Shown: piece after piece, positions 16,467 to 25,335 of the stretch
Layout of the letters: each line of letters begins with the position of its first letter
How positions within the stretch are numbered: position 1 is the first letter of the stretch
Origin: Candidatus Poribacteria bacterium
GTDB taxonomy: Bacteria; Poribacteria; WGA-4E; WGA-3G
NCBI GenBank assembly: GCA_003635195.1
Contig: PYIY01000068.1
Location: 17,170 to 81,169 of the forward strand
Direction of reading: 5' to 3'
DNA length: 64,000 nt
Notes under the pieces: generated by a model
Seen by the model: only the letters and a program-made list of their open reading frames with translations
Databases searched by the model: none
Told to the model about the DNA's origin: nothing
Program-made: the position numbers and the translations under genes

Positions 16467-17177
16467 TTAGTAGAGGCTTTTGATGCGTCCCCACTGGATC
16501 AATTTTTGCTGCTTGCTGGGTTCAATTCTCGCGGTGAAGACGAGATCGGGAAGGAATTCCTCTTCTTCAGTATAACCTTCCGGAGCCCATGTGATTTTAT
16601 GTTGTAGGCTTCCGTTATCGACATCGTTATAAGTGATACAGAAGCCAATCGTATTGCCTTTGCTTGCGATGTCATCGAGTCGGAAACTTAACTCACATGT
16701 TTGTCCATCGTTTCCCCATTCTATTCGCGTTAATGGGTGTTTTAGCACACCCGTTTTGTTGCGAATCGGTATATCGAAGCGGTACAGATCTTCCTTTCTG
16801 CCTGAGTGGTGTGGATCCAAGTAAACGGTCAGGTGATCTTCACGAAGGAGTTTGGTTTGACGCGTTTCGATTTGATCGTCCGTTAGCTTAAGTGCCACAT
16901 AAAGAAACCCGTTTCGCCAGACGGCTGCGAAGGATCCAGTGAAATCAGAGGGTGCGTGCCAACGTTGCTCGGTAATTAGATCTTGTTCCATTTTTCCGGG
17001 GACCGCTGTCTCCCAAACTGGGTCATCAAGATAGCCATCTACGATAGGCGCGACTGGAGCGAGTTCTGCATTATATTGAAAATTTTGAAGGTTTTCACCT
17101 ATTATATGTCCTAATGCATAAGACGTTGTCATTAGCAAAAGGCTGATTGTTACAATTATCTGTTTGTTAAGGTTCAT
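16467..17177 (-). CDS. Exported CBM9-like protein with W-G-x-I-K tail
   Basis: 236 aa. A signal peptide (1 to about 23) is preceded by AGGAGG. The domain at about 45-215 starts with I-V-D-G-Y-L-D-D-P-V-W-E-T-A, the usual opening of carbohydrate-binding family 9-like domains, and continues with F-L-Y-V-A-L-K-L-T-D and V-Y-L-D-P-H. Such domains bind sugars or occur as the N-terminal part of outer-membrane proteins; here it stands alone. The C-terminus reads K-L-I-Q-W-G-R-I-K-S-L-Y, matching the tails of two LamG proteins in this window. A strong terminator follows. Confidence 0.8.
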   Translation of the reverse strand: MNLNKQIIVTISLLLMTTSYALGHIIGENLQNFQYNAELAPVAPIVDGYLDDPVWETAVPGKMEQDLITEQRWHAPSDFTGSFAAVWRNGFLYVALKLTDDQIETRQTKLLREDHLTVYLDPHHSGRKEDLYRFDIPIRNKTGVLKHPLTRIEWGNDGQTCELSFRLDDIASKGNTIGFCITYNDVDNGSLQHKITWAPEGYTEEEEFLPDLVFTARIEPSKQQKLIQWGRIKSLY

Positions 17178-17416
17178 GAATTCCTCCTTTTCTTATCCAC
17201 CTTTTTCAGAGGGTTTCAATGGAACTGCCTTAGTCTTATTCTCCTTGCCATTGGATTGTATCAGTTAAACATTCCGACGTGCGTCAAAAATTTTGTTGCT
17301 TCTATCCGTAATTTATTCGCTAATTTATAGTATACCTTAAATGTATTCTTTTATCCAATTAAAATTACCAATATTGCGCATCAGATTTGCGAATATATCT
17401 TTTTTTGAAAAATCAG

Positions 17417-17445
17417 TTGAAATTTGGTAAAATATTTGTTATACT
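17417..17445 (+). promoter_or_regulatory. Sigma70-like promoter of the ftsH-folP-acpS operon
   Basis: TTGAAA (17417-17422), exactly 17 bases, then TATACT (17440-17445). It shares tgttatact with the MNT-HEPN promoter. The leader to the GTG start is about 75 bases. Confidence 0.7.
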
Positions 17446-17467
17446 TTTAAACAGGTTTTGAAAACGC

Positions 17468-17499
17468 ATTTTTGTCTGATCCCATTTTTGTCTGATCCC
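17468..17499. repeat. Two tandem 16-bp units in the ftsH leader
   Basis: atttttgtctgatccc is repeated twice without a gap, between the promoter and the start codon, so it would be transcribed. It could be a duplicated regulator site or a slippage product. Confidence 0.8.
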
Positions 17500-17525
17500 A
17501 GATTTCAATAGAGAGGCAACTGGTT

Positions 17526-19442
17526 GTGAATAAAAGTACAAGAAGCATGATGATATGGTGGATAGTTATTGCCGGAATAGTTGTTCTCGGTATCTACCAA
17601 CTATTCAACCACAGAGATCCGGTTTATCAATTGGCGACCTCTGATTTTCATCGATATATAACAGACGAGCGGAATGTGTTTGATGGATACCTAACCTTGG
17701 ATGAGGAATGGATTGAAGGTCGGTTCCGTAAAGACATTGTTGATAGTATCGGTGCCGAGATTCTGAGTAATGTGCCGCCGCCAGAACGAGATAACCATCT
17801 TCCGCCGAGATGGGAAGGTGAATTTAGAGCGAGTCGTGACGCAATTGATGATTATAACATTCAAGAGAAACTTGATGCATCTTATCCACTATATAATGTT
17901 GAGCCGCCCTCTAAATTTCCACAGGGGCTGCTTATTTTCGGGACGACGATTGTACCGCTCCTTATCTTCTTGGGTTTGATGATTTTCTTGTCCCGTCAAA
18001 TGCAGGGAAGCGGAAATCGAGCACTCTCTTTTGGCAAAAGTCGGGCGCGACTCCATTCTGAGAGTCAAACAAAGATAACATTTGAAGATGTCGCTGGTGT
18101 GGATGAGGCAAAAGAAGCACTTGAAGAAGTTATCCAATTTCTAAAGACCCCGAAAAAATTTGAACGGCTCGGCGGCAGAATTCCGAAGGGCGTATTACTT
18201 ATGGGACCGCCGGGAACCGGTAAGACAATGTTGGCGAAAGCCGTCGCCGGTGAAGCAGATGTACCGTTCTATAGTATCAGTGGTTCGGATTTCGTAGAAA
18301 TGTTTGTCGGGGTCGGGGCATCTCGCGTGCGGGACCTGTTTGAACTCGGTAAGAAGAACGCACCATGTATCATCTTTATTGATGAATTAGATGCTGTCGG
18401 TAGGCACCGCGGGGCAGGTATCGGTGGTGGACACGATGAGCGCGAACAGACTTTAAATCAACTGCTTGTTGAAATGCAGGGGTTTGAAGATGTCCTTGGT
18501 GTGATTCTTATTGCAGCGACGAACCGTCCTGATGTCTTGGATCCGGCACTCCTTCGACCGGGTAGATTTGACCGGCAGATCGTCGTTGATCTTCCCGATG
18601 TTCGCGGTAGAGAAGCGATACTCAAGGTACACACAAAATCTCCCTATAAACTCGCAGAAGATGTCAATCTGGAAATCTTGGCGAAAGCGACCCCTGGCTT
18701 CTCTGGCGCGGACCTTGAAAATATGACAAATGAAGCCGCACTACTCGCCGCAAGATGCGATAAAGAGAACATTGACATGATGTGCTTCGACGAGGCAAAG
18801 GACCGCGTGCTAATGGGACCTGAACGGCGGAGTCTTGTCATTAGTGATGAAGAACGGCGCGTCACTGCTTATCACGAAGCTGGACACGCGCTGATGTTAC
18901 ACTTTGTGCCAGAGAGCGACCCGAATTATAAGTGCACCATCGTCCCGCGGGGTAGGGCACTCGGTGTGACTGCTAAACTCCCACTTGAAGAACGTCATAA
19001 TATGAGCAAAAAACGGTTGCTGGCACATATTATTTTCGCACTCGGAGGCAGAGTTGCCGAAGAAATTATTTTTGGTGAACAGACAACCGGCGCGCAAAAC
19101 GATTTCGAGCAGGCAACGGCACTTGCCCGCCGAATGGTCACACAGTGGGGGATGAGCCACATGGGACCGCTCACCTACGGTAGAAGAGATGAGCAGGTTT
19201 TCCTCGGTAAGGAATTGAGCGTCCATCAGGACTATAGCGAGAAAACAGCTATTGAAATTGATAAGGCGGTTCATGACATCGTTACAGAGTGCTATAAAAA
19301 AGCATGGGATATTTTGGAAACGAATCTTGAGGGATTAAAATTGCTGGCAGACGCTCTGTTAGAACGGGAAACGCTTGTTACCGAAGAGATTGATGAAATT
19401 CTCGGACCCCGACCCCAATTGCCTTCAAAATCAATTTTATGA
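17526..19442 (+). CDS. ftsH: ATP-dependent zinc metalloprotease FtsH
   Basis: 638 aa, normal for the family. It degrades membrane proteins and some soluble regulators at the inner membrane. Helix 1 (about 8-27) and helix 2 (about 137-160) flank a periplasmic part that is short on recognisable features. The AAA domain has Walker A G-P-P-G-T-G-K-T at 227-234, pore motif M-F-V-G, and Walker B I-I-F-I-D-E. The protease site H-E-A-G-H is at 450-454, with the third zinc ligand in G-A-Q-N-D-F. The start is GTG with GAGAGG upstream. The stop overlaps the folP start (ATGA), so translation is coupled. Confidence 0.97.
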   Translation: MNKSTRSMMIWWIVIAGIVVLGIYQLFNHRDPVYQLATSDFHRYITDERNVFDGYLTLDEEWIEGRFRKDIVDSIGAEILSNVPPPERDNHLPPRWEGEFRASRDAIDDYNIQEKLDASYPLYNVEPPSKFPQGLLIFGTTIVPLLIFLGLMIFLSRQMQGSGNRALSFGKSRARLHSESQTKITFEDVAGVDEAKEALEEVIQFLKTPKKFERLGGRIPKGVLLMGPPGTGKTMLAKAVAGEADVPFYSISGSDFVEMFVGVGASRVRDLFELGKKNAPCIIFIDELDAVGRHRGAGIGGGHDEREQTLNQLLVEMQGFEDVLGVILIAATNRPDVLDPALLRPGRFDRQIVVDLPDVRGREAILKVHTKSPYKLAEDVNLEILAKATPGFSGADLENMTNEAALLAARCDKENIDMMCFDEAKDRVLMGPERRSLVISDEERRVTAYHEAGHALMLHFVPESDPNYKCTIVPRGRALGVTAKLPLEERHNMSKKRLLAHIIFALGGRVAEEIIFGEQTTGAQNDFEQATALARRMVTQWGMSHMGPLTYGRRDEQVFLGKELSVHQDYSEKTAIEIDKAVHDIVTECYKKAWDILETNLEGLKLLADALLERETLVTEEIDEILGPRPQLPSKSIL

Positions 19443-20263
19443 ACTGTCGTGGCAAGACACTCACGTTAGGGGACCGCACGCATGTGATGGGGATATTGAA
19501 CGTCACACCGGACTCCTTTTCTGATGGTGGGTGCTACCTTGATGTCCAGCGAGCTATCGCACATACGCAGTTGATGGTAGAAGAAGGGGCAACGCTCGTT
19601 GATGTAGGGGGTGAATCTTCACGTCCGGGAGCATCACCGGTATCCGTTGATGAGGAATTGGCACGTGTGGTCCCGGTCATTCGTGCGATTGTTGACAGTG
19701 TTGATGTCCTCATTTCTGTTGATACATATAAAGCGGAAGTGGCTCGGCAAGCCCTTGAGGCGGGTGCCCATCTTGTCAATGACATTACTGCCTTGCGCGG
19801 TGATGTCGCTATGGCATCGGTCGTGGCAGAGATGGAAGCGGGTCTCATCCTGATGCACATGAAAGGGACACCGCGTACGATGCAACAAGCACCGCAATAT
19901 GGTGATGTTGTCAGCGAGGTTCGAGCGTCGCTGCAGGAAAGTGTCCGAACTGCTGAAGAACAGGGTGTCGCTGCTGAACGAATTGTTATTGATCCGGGGA
20001 TCGGATTCGGTAAGACGACAGAACATAATCTTGAGCTCTTAAAACGGCTTTCAGAGTTCCGATCGTTGAATAAACCGCTGCTCATCGGCACCTCACGAAA
20101 ATCGTTTATAGGAACTGTTTTAGGACTTCCTGTAAACGAGCGCGTTGAAGGGACTGCAGCGACGGTGTGTTGGGCAATCGCACACGGTGCTGATATTGTG
20201 CGTGTCCATGATGTCAAGGCAAACGTCCGTGCTGCACTGATGACAGATGCACTTTACAGATAA
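19439..20263 (+). CDS. folP: Dihydropteroate synthase
   Basis: 274 aa. It joins p-aminobenzoate to the dihydropterin pyrophosphate to give dihydropteroate in folate synthesis. All family blocks are present: [15 protein letters not shown] near the start, [35 protein letters not shown] and I-G-T-S-R-K-S-F. It overlaps ftsH by four bases and is followed by acpS, an order also known from other bacteria where ftsH and folP are neighbours. Confidence 0.96.
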   Translation: MNCRGKTLTLGDRTHVMGILNVTPDSFSDGGCYLDVQRAIAHTQLMVEEGATLVDVGGESSRPGASPVSVDEELARVVPVIRAIVDSVDVLISVDTYKAEVARQALEAGAHLVNDITALRGDVAMASVVAEMEAGLILMHMKGTPRTMQQAPQYGDVVSEVRASLQESVRTAEEQGVAAERIVIDPGIGFGKTTEHNLELLKRLSEFRSLNKPLLIGTSRKSFIGTVLGLPVNERVEGTAATVCWAIAHGADIVRVHDVKANVRAALMTDALYR

Positions 20264-20267
20264 ATTG

Positions 20268-20660
20268 ATGCACGAAGAAAAAATATATGGAATTGGCATT
20301 GATATTGTTGAAGTCACACGGATTCAGGAAGCGTCCCGTCGGTGGGGAGCGCGGTTCGAGCAGCGGGTCTACACTCACCAAGAACTTACATATTGCGGGG
20401 ATACACCCTCTCGGTACTGGCGGCTTGCCGCCCGTTTTGCTGCTAAAGAGGCTACACTTAAAGCACTTGGCACCGGCTTGACAACAGGTATGCGTTGGCA
20501 AGATGTAGAGATTCGGTCGGATGCTGTCGGAAAGCCGGAAATCGTCTTACATGGTGAAGTGCAACGCTATGCTCACGAGCACAATATCAGCTCCGTGTTC
20601 GTTTCTATGTCTCATACGAATGCGTATGCTGTGGCACAAGTGACGCTATGCTCTACATGA
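20268..20660 (+). CDS. acpS: Holo-[acyl-carrier-protein] synthase
   Basis: 130 aa. It transfers phosphopantetheine from CoA to acyl carrier protein. G-I-G-I-D-I-V-E-V-T-R-I near the N-terminus contains the metal Asp, and R-F-A-A-K-E-A-T-L-K-A-L-G contains the catalytic Glu and Lys. ATG 20268 lies five bases after the folP stop; an in-frame ATG at 20247 inside folP would add seven residues. It is probably translated by coupling, since no strong ribosome site is seen. It is the last gene of the operon. Confidence 0.92.
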   Translation: MHEEKIYGIGIDIVEVTRIQEASRRWGARFEQRVYTHQELTYCGDTPSRYWRLAARFAAKEATLKALGTGLTTGMRWQDVEIRSDAVGKPEIVLHGEVQRYAHEHNISSVFVSMSHTNAYAVAQVTLCST

Positions 20661-20741
20661 CTTAATTTATATTCTCCACCCAATTCCCATATTCTTACAA
20701 AAGGAACGCGCTGCGCGCGTCTCTTTCGTATGAGGTTCCAA

Positions 20742-21875
20742 ATGAAATACGTCCGCAATTACGCTACAAGCACCCTATTTTGTCTCATTGTCTATTTTTC
20801 CGTTCTGAGCAGCATCGCTGCAGCGGCAAGTACAACAGCTGCAGCAGATGGGTTTCTTAAACGGCTACTAAGTGCTGAACAACATGGGATGGGGGGTAGT
20901 TTTGTGGGTACAAGCCGTGGGGCAAATGCCCTCGGCAGTAACCCTGCTGGTATTAGTGCGATAGCGGGGAACCGGTTTGTGATTCACGCAACCCGTTTTC
21001 CACGGACTATTGCGCTGCTCTCTAAACCGAACCACAATGCTAACTACGAGGATTATAGTCGCTATGAGCAGCGTGCGTATGGTATTGAAACGCTGAATTA
21101 CGCATTCCCAATGGGCAAATTCGGTGCCTTTGGGTTAGGATTGGCGTTTGAACAGACGGGTCCCTTTCGTCGAGTTGATGATAGTGGAAGAGCACTCAAC
21201 AGCTTTCCCCAAAATAACCTTGCTATCGGTTTCAGTTACGGCCTTAAGCTACTTGGGGGGACCCGTGTTGGGGTTGATGCGAAATGGCTGCGTTCTAAAG
21301 TATCTGATGTTGACGGAATGGAACACCTTGGACATGGATATGCCTATAATGTCGGCATGAGTCAGCGAATTGGCGACAGAACTCTGGTGGGTGTTGTGGC
21401 AAGGAACTTGAGCAATGGACTCTCCTTCTCGGATCCTTCTGTTCCAGATGCAATGGCGCGTGCAATTGTCGCTGGCATTGCCCATCAGTACGCCATTTCA
21501 GACGTAACTTTGCTCGTCGGTTTAGATGTTCATCCGCCCTTCCGCGATGGTATCCGTGCCAATATAGGCGGTGAAGTGTGGTACCGTCACAGAGTTGGTG
21601 CCAGAATTGGTTACCTGAGGCATACTGAAAAGCGTTATGGACAAGTGTTTCTCTTAGAAGATGGTGCGTTTGAGGCGGAAGAACGGCTTTGGAAAGCAGA
21701 GGGTTTCTGTTTTGGACTGGGTGTTAGGTTTGGAAGCCTCATACTCAATGTAGCGTATACGCCGCAATTCGGACCTGTCGCGTCAGAGAATGAACGGATC
21801 CATATTGTTCAAGGGGAAACCGTGTACACCTTTTCAATCGGCAGAACTTTTATTAAACCGATGCTCCTATTGTAA
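20742..21875 (+). CDS. PorV/PorQ-like outer-membrane barrel protein
   Basis: 377 aa from ATG 20742, which has GAGG six bases upstream. A signal peptide (to about 30, ending I-A-A-A-A-S) is followed by D-G-F-L-K-R-L-L, H-G-M-G-G-S-F-V-G and N-P-A-G-I, the opening seen in PorV/PorQ and UPF0164 proteins. The rest alternates polar and apolar residues as in a 14-strand barrel (G-A-F-G-L-G-L-A-F-E, G-V-G-V-K-like strands). In Bacteroidetes PorV shuttles type IX secretion substrates; two peptidases in this window have T9SS-like C-terminal domains, so such a role is possible but unproven. Confidence 0.75.
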   Translation: MKYVRNYATSTLFCLIVYFSVLSSIAAAASTTAAADGFLKRLLSAEQHGMGGSFVGTSRGANALGSNPAGISAIAGNRFVIHATRFPRTIALLSKPNHNANYEDYSRYEQRAYGIETLNYAFPMGKFGAFGLGLAFEQTGPFRRVDDSGRALNSFPQNNLAIGFSYGLKLLGGTRVGVDAKWLRSKVSDVDGMEHLGHGYAYNVGMSQRIGDRTLVGVVARNLSNGLSFSDPSVPDAMARAIVAGIAHQYAISDVTLLVGLDVHPPFRDGIRANIGGEVWYRHRVGARIGYLRHTEKRYGQVFLLEDGAFEAEERLWKAEGFCFGLGVRFGSLILNVAYTPQFGPVASENERIHIVQGETVYTFSIGRTFIKPMLLL

Positions 21876-21878
21876 CGT

Positions 21879-22469
21879 ATGTTTGATCAATACAAAACCG
21901 TGGTAGGGATTGCCGAAGCGCATCACGTTGTAAAGAAATCCCGATTCTTTGGAGAAGCAGCAGCTGTACGGACGCAAGCTGAGGTAAAAGAATTCCTCGC
22001 TCAGGTGCAAAAACGGAATCCACGTGCTTCACATTACTGTTACGCTTACAGTATCGGTAGTGGCGACGCGCGCCGTGAATACGCCACAGATGCGGGAGAG
22101 CCTACGCACTCTGCTGGACCTCCGATTCTTGCCGCCGTTCGCGGTTTCGGCTTGTCTAATGTTATCTGTGTTGTCGCCAGATATTACGGCGGTATTAATC
22201 TGGGGGTCGGCGGATTAATACGTGCTTATGGGCAATGTGCAAGAGATTGCCTTCAAAATGCGACAATTGAGACCTGTCTCTTTTATGAAAAATTGTATGT
22301 AAAAGTCAATTATCCAAACATCGGTACTGTTGTTACCCTGTGCAAACGCTTGGATGGAAAAGTGATAAATATAAGATATGAACCGGATCCTATCGTTGAA
22401 ATTCAGATCCGTCAAAAGATGGTTGAAACCTTCCAAGCACAACTCCAAGGTTATGGAATCGGATTGTGA
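21879..22469 (+). CDS. YigZ/IMPACT family protein
   Basis: 196 aa, the usual length. K-K-S-R-F-F-G near the N-terminus, H-Y-C-Y-A-Y, D-A-G-E-P-T-H-S-A-G-P-P-I-L and V-A-R-Y-Y-G-G-I-N-L-G-V-G-G-L-I-R-A-Y are the UPF0029 signature, followed by a small C-terminal ferredoxin-like domain. The bacterial members are of uncertain function; eukaryotic IMPACT modulates translation stress signalling. The start is 3 bp after the PorV-like gene. Confidence 0.93.
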   Translation: MFDQYKTVVGIAEAHHVVKKSRFFGEAAAVRTQAEVKEFLAQVQKRNPRASHYCYAYSIGSGDARREYATDAGEPTHSAGPPILAAVRGFGLSNVICVVARYYGGINLGVGGLIRAYGQCARDCLQNATIETCLFYEKLYVKVNYPNIGTVVTLCKRLDGKVINIRYEPDPIVEIQIRQKMVETFQAQLQGYGIGL

Positions 22470-22502
22470 TAGTCCTGCATCATGTTTAATTGGAGGAATT
22501 TC

Positions 22503-22946
22503 GTGGTGAAAAATGTTGAGATAAAATATACAACGACACATGAGTGGATTGAGGTTTTCGAGTCAGGAGAGTGTAACGTCGGCATCACCGAACGCATTCA
22601 GGATGTCTACGGCAGCATTGTTTTTATCGAGCTGCCAGTTCTTGGCGAATACGAACAGGGAGAAATTATCGGGCGTATTGAGACATCAGATGGACGCAAT
22701 TTCTATATCTACGCACCGGTGAGCGGCGAGGTCTATGAAGTCAATACTGCCCTTGATGACGATATTGAATTGCTGAATCGCTTCCCAGAAGGCGATGGAT
22801 GGATCTGTAAATTTTATATGGAGAATCCGAACGAAATAGGCGCACTTCTCAGTTTGCGTGAATACGAGGCGCATGAAGAGGAGGAACTCAACGAAGAGGA
22901 ATACTTACCAGAAACTGATTTCTACGAAAACGTTGAGGATTATTGA
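22503..22946 (+). CDS. GcvH-like protein lacking the lipoyl lysine
   Basis: 147 aa from a GTG with GGAGG six bases upstream (a second GTG follows immediately). Y-T-T-T-H-E-W-I-E, N-V-G-I-T, G-S-I-V-F-I-E-L-P, A-P-V-S-G-E-V and L-L-N-R-F-P-E-G-D-G-W match the H protein of the glycine cleavage system. Where true H proteins have E-S-V-K-A-x-S-D-V-Y with the lipoylated Lys, this one reads E-T-S-D-G-R-N-F-Y-I-Y: the Lys is absent and a residue is inserted. An acidic tail (E-E-E-E-L-N-E-E-E) is extra. No other glycine-cleavage genes are in view. It is probably not an active lipoyl carrier. Confidence 0.8.
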   Translation: MVKNVEIKYTTTHEWIEVFESGECNVGITERIQDVYGSIVFIELPVLGEYEQGEIIGRIETSDGRNFYIYAPVSGEVYEVNTALDDDIELLNRFPEGDGWICKFYMENPNEIGALLSLREYEAHEEEELNEEEYLPETDFYENVEDY

Positions 22947-22983
22947 GTTGAAAATGTTATCGTAAACACCGCATAGGATATTG

Positions 22984-23925
22984 CTATTTTATGACGGACG
23001 CAATGAAAATGCGCCTCACGATACTCAGTTTCGGCACTGGAAAGACAGCTTCTATTTGATAACCTGAATCGTTTAAGGGTTTGCTGAGATCTCGGAGGTC
23101 GATGAACCCGGCTTTCGGGGCGCATGTTCGTAAGTTGGCTAAAATCTCTGCGTCTTGAACGTTATCTTTGGTGAGATTGATGCCGTAAGGTAGGTCAGTT
23201 GCGATTGCGTCGAATTGTCCCTGCACCTGTCTGGCATCACCTAACGCGACATCGGCGGTGAGTCCAAAATGCTGAAGGTTCTTTGTCGTCGCGCCGATCA
23301 TCCGTAAATTAAGATCGTAACCAATTGCTCGAATGCCACTATGTGCGGCGGATATTACAATTGTTCCGGTACCACAGCACGGGTCGAGTAGGCTATCCCC
23401 CGGACGCGCCACCAAATTGACAAGGACACGAGCGAGTCTTGCTGGTAACGAACTTGAAGTCACGTGGGGACGCTGGTTGTGTGCCAGCCACATATTATCA
23501 GATTCGGAAAGGAGTCGTCCGAACCATATCTTTTCATCTGTAAGAACTACCAGAAAAGTAACTTGTGGACTGTTTAAATTCGCGTTACCCCCAATGGCAC
23601 TACCGATGTCCCGTGCGAGTGCCATAGAGTTTACTTTGAGGTTCCGAGGCTTTTTCACGACAGACACCCGAAATTCGTCAGCGTACAAACCTGCGGATCG
23701 GATGTCTGCTTGGAGTTCCGTAAGACTCGCTGTTTCAAAAAGGACTTCGCTACAACTCTTTAGATACGCACCACGACAGACATCAACGCGGTGTTCCGAA
23801 ATCGCGATGCCGTGTGTGTTTGGGGCAGATCCAGTCATAGCAATACACTCGGCAGCGACTAATTCTGTGAGTCGATCTGGTATTGCTGTAAGATATAGGT
23901 ATGTGGGTTTTATTGGCAACCCCAT
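22984..23925 (-). CDS. TRM11/THUMP-like RNA (guanine-N2) methyltransferase
   Basis: 313 aa from ATG 23925; an in-frame TTG 51 bases earlier is the alternative. L-D-P-C-C-G-T-G-T-I is the SAM-binding motif and T-D-L-P-Y-G the catalytic D/N-P-P-Y-like motif, in the order of class I RNA/DNA methylases of the TRM11 type (tRNA G10). An N-terminal part (to about 160) without strong motifs is where RNA-binding THUMP-like domains sit in relatives. The gene is convergent with the GcvH-like gene. The exact RNA target is not certain. Confidence 0.75.
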   Translation of the reverse strand: MGLPIKPTYLYLTAIPDRLTELVAAECIAMTGSAPNTHGIAISEHRVDVCRGAYLKSCSEVLFETASLTELQADIRSAGLYADEFRVSVVKKPRNLKVNSMALARDIGSAIGGNANLNSPQVTFLVVLTDEKIWFGRLLSESDNMWLAHNQRPHVTSSSLPARLARVLVNLVARPGDSLLDPCCGTGTIVISAAHSGIRAIGYDLNLRMIGATTKNLQHFGLTADVALGDARQVQGQFDAIATDLPYGINLTKDNVQDAEILANLRTCAPKAGFIDLRDLSKPLNDSGYQIEAVFPVPKLSIVRRIFIASVIK

Positions 23926-24035
23926 CCTTGTGTAGCACTCCAAAGTTGATGTAGATTTAACGAAAGACCGATTCAAACAGTTTTATTTTATCACTATTAA
24001 AAGAAAACTGCAATCAGATACCGAAAAGGAATACT

Positions 24036-24875
24036 ATGTCACAGACAGAAAAAGTCCGGATTGGACACAGTCCAGATTCCGATGACGCGTTTATGTTCTA
24101 CGCGCTTGCTAAAGGACTAATTTCGACTGACCCTTTTGAGATCGTTCATGTTATTGAAGATATTGAGACGTTAAATCAGCGCGCACTCGCTGCTGAGCTT
24201 GAGGTCACAGCGATTTCGGTTCACGCGTATGCTTATGTTGCGAAGGATTACGCGCTCATGCCTTGCGGGGCAAGTATCGGTGACCGTTATGGCCCACTTG
24301 TTGTTTCCAAAACACCGATAGAAACCCTTGAAGGTAAACGTATCGCTATCCCTGGCAAAATGACGACAGCTTACCTTACACTGAGCCTCTTTCAACCCAA
24401 TTTTGAGGCAGAGCCCCGTCCATTTGATAAGATATTGGACGCTGTCCAAAACGAAGAAGTGGACGCTGGACTCATTATTCATGAGGGGCAGTTGACTTAC
24501 GCACGCGACGGACTGCACAAAGTTATTGATTTGGGGGAGTGGTGGTATGAAGAGACAGGACTACCATTGCCTCTCGGGGCAAATGTTATTCGCCGTGATC
24601 TCGGTACTGAGAAGATACATCAGATTACGTCGCTGCTCAAGCAGAGCATTCAGTACTCACTTGAGCATCGGGCGCGCGGCTTAGAATACGCTATGACTTA
24701 TGCGCGTGACATGGAGACAACACTTGCTGACAAGTTCGTCGGAATGTACGTCAATGACTATACGCTTGATTATGGTGATAAGGGAAGGGCAGGAGTCCGT
24801 GAATTGCTCCACCGCGGTAACGCCGCAGGGATTATACCTCACCGTGTGGATGCTGACTTTGTTACACTCCAATAG
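24036..24875 (+). CDS. mqnD: 1,4-dihydroxy-6-naphthoate synthase (futalosine pathway)
   Basis: 279 aa. MqnD converts cyclic de-hypoxanthine futalosine to 1,4-dihydroxy-6-naphthoate in the futalosine route to menaquinone. G-H-S-P-D-S-D-D-A-F-M-F-Y-A-L near the N-terminus is the family signature; T-A-I-S-V-H-A-Y, G-P-L-V-V-S-K and I-I-H-E-G-Q-L-T-Y follow, in a periplasmic-binding-like fold. AAAAGGAA precedes the ATG. It implies menaquinone-based respiration. Other mqn genes are not in the window, so the pathway genes are scattered. Confidence 0.92.
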   Translation: MSQTEKVRIGHSPDSDDAFMFYALAKGLISTDPFEIVHVIEDIETLNQRALAAELEVTAISVHAYAYVAKDYALMPCGASIGDRYGPLVVSKTPIETLEGKRIAIPGKMTTAYLTLSLFQPNFEAEPRPFDKILDAVQNEEVDAGLIIHEGQLTYARDGLHKVIDLGEWWYEETGLPLPLGANVIRRDLGTEKIHQITSLLKQSIQYSLEHRARGLEYAMTYARDMETTLADKFVGMYVNDYTLDYGDKGRAGVRELLHRGNAAGIIPHRVDADFVTLQ

Positions 24876-24939
24876 ATTTTAACGCTGTTTCTGGTAAGGC
24901 GAGGCGCGCTGCTTCGCTTTATGTTAACGAGAGAAGATC

Positions 24940-25164
24940 GTGGACACCAAACGTCGCAGATATTTCCGTTTAGAAGATGCTGATGGTAAAGAACTCGCAA
25001 ACGGAGTGTTTTACAATGAGGGAAACGTACAAGTGTTTTGGCGCGTAGATCGTGGTTACACGGCAGAACAGTACGCGTCCCTCAATTTAGTATTGGACTT
25101 GATGCCCGGAATTGCAGTGTTACGCCTTGAAGATACTGAACCGGAATCAGAAAATAGCGGATAG
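24940..25164 (+). CDS. Small hypothetical protein
   Basis: 74 aa, GTG start with gagaag upstream. It reads M-D-T-K-R-R-R-Y-F-R-L-E-D-A-D-G, then alternating strands (G-V-F-Y-N-E-G-N-V-Q-V-F-W-R) and an acidic end. It has no signal peptide or membrane segment and is not recognised. It sits between mqnD and the MITE-like element. Coding is plausible from the open frame and residue pattern, but the support is moderate. Confidence 0.55.
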   Translation: MDTKRRRYFRLEDADGKELANGVFYNEGNVQVFWRVDRGYTAEQYASLNLVLDLMPGIAVLRLEDTEPESENSG

Positions 25165-25204
25165 TGAACGCTAAGTGAGAACGGCGGGGTTTAAGAAATT
25201 CAGA

Positions 25205-25317
25205 ACTTACGCACTTTGTCTCAAAGTCCCCTGATAAGGGGGATTTAGGGGGTTTAAAGGGCGGAAATTTCCACTTTTTGCATCGAAATGTCCAATATTT
25301 CCTTAAGTTGCGTAAGT
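25205..25317. repeat. MITE-like inverted-repeat element, copy 2 (opposite orientation)
   Basis: Bounded by acttacgca (25205-25213) and tgcgtaagt (25309-25317). Its reverse complement carries the same C-rich core and the same ccgccctttaaacccc start as the copy at 6586-6671, plus about 27 extra bases on one side (25281-25308). Confidence 0.8.
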
Positions 25318-25335
25318 CCTAAAATTGTTATTTTT

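Larger units (their letters stand above)
17178..17525. other. Divergent intergenic region upstream of ftsH (348 bp)
   Basis: No gene is seen. It contains the AGGAGG site of the CBM9-like gene at its left end, the ftsH promoter at 17417-17445 and a 16-bp tandem repeat at 17468-17499. Confidence 0.7.

Noticed and set aside
19534..20217. Antisense open frame (227 codons) across folP
   Set aside because: Ser/Thr/Arg-rich shadow of a well-supported gene; no family resemblance.
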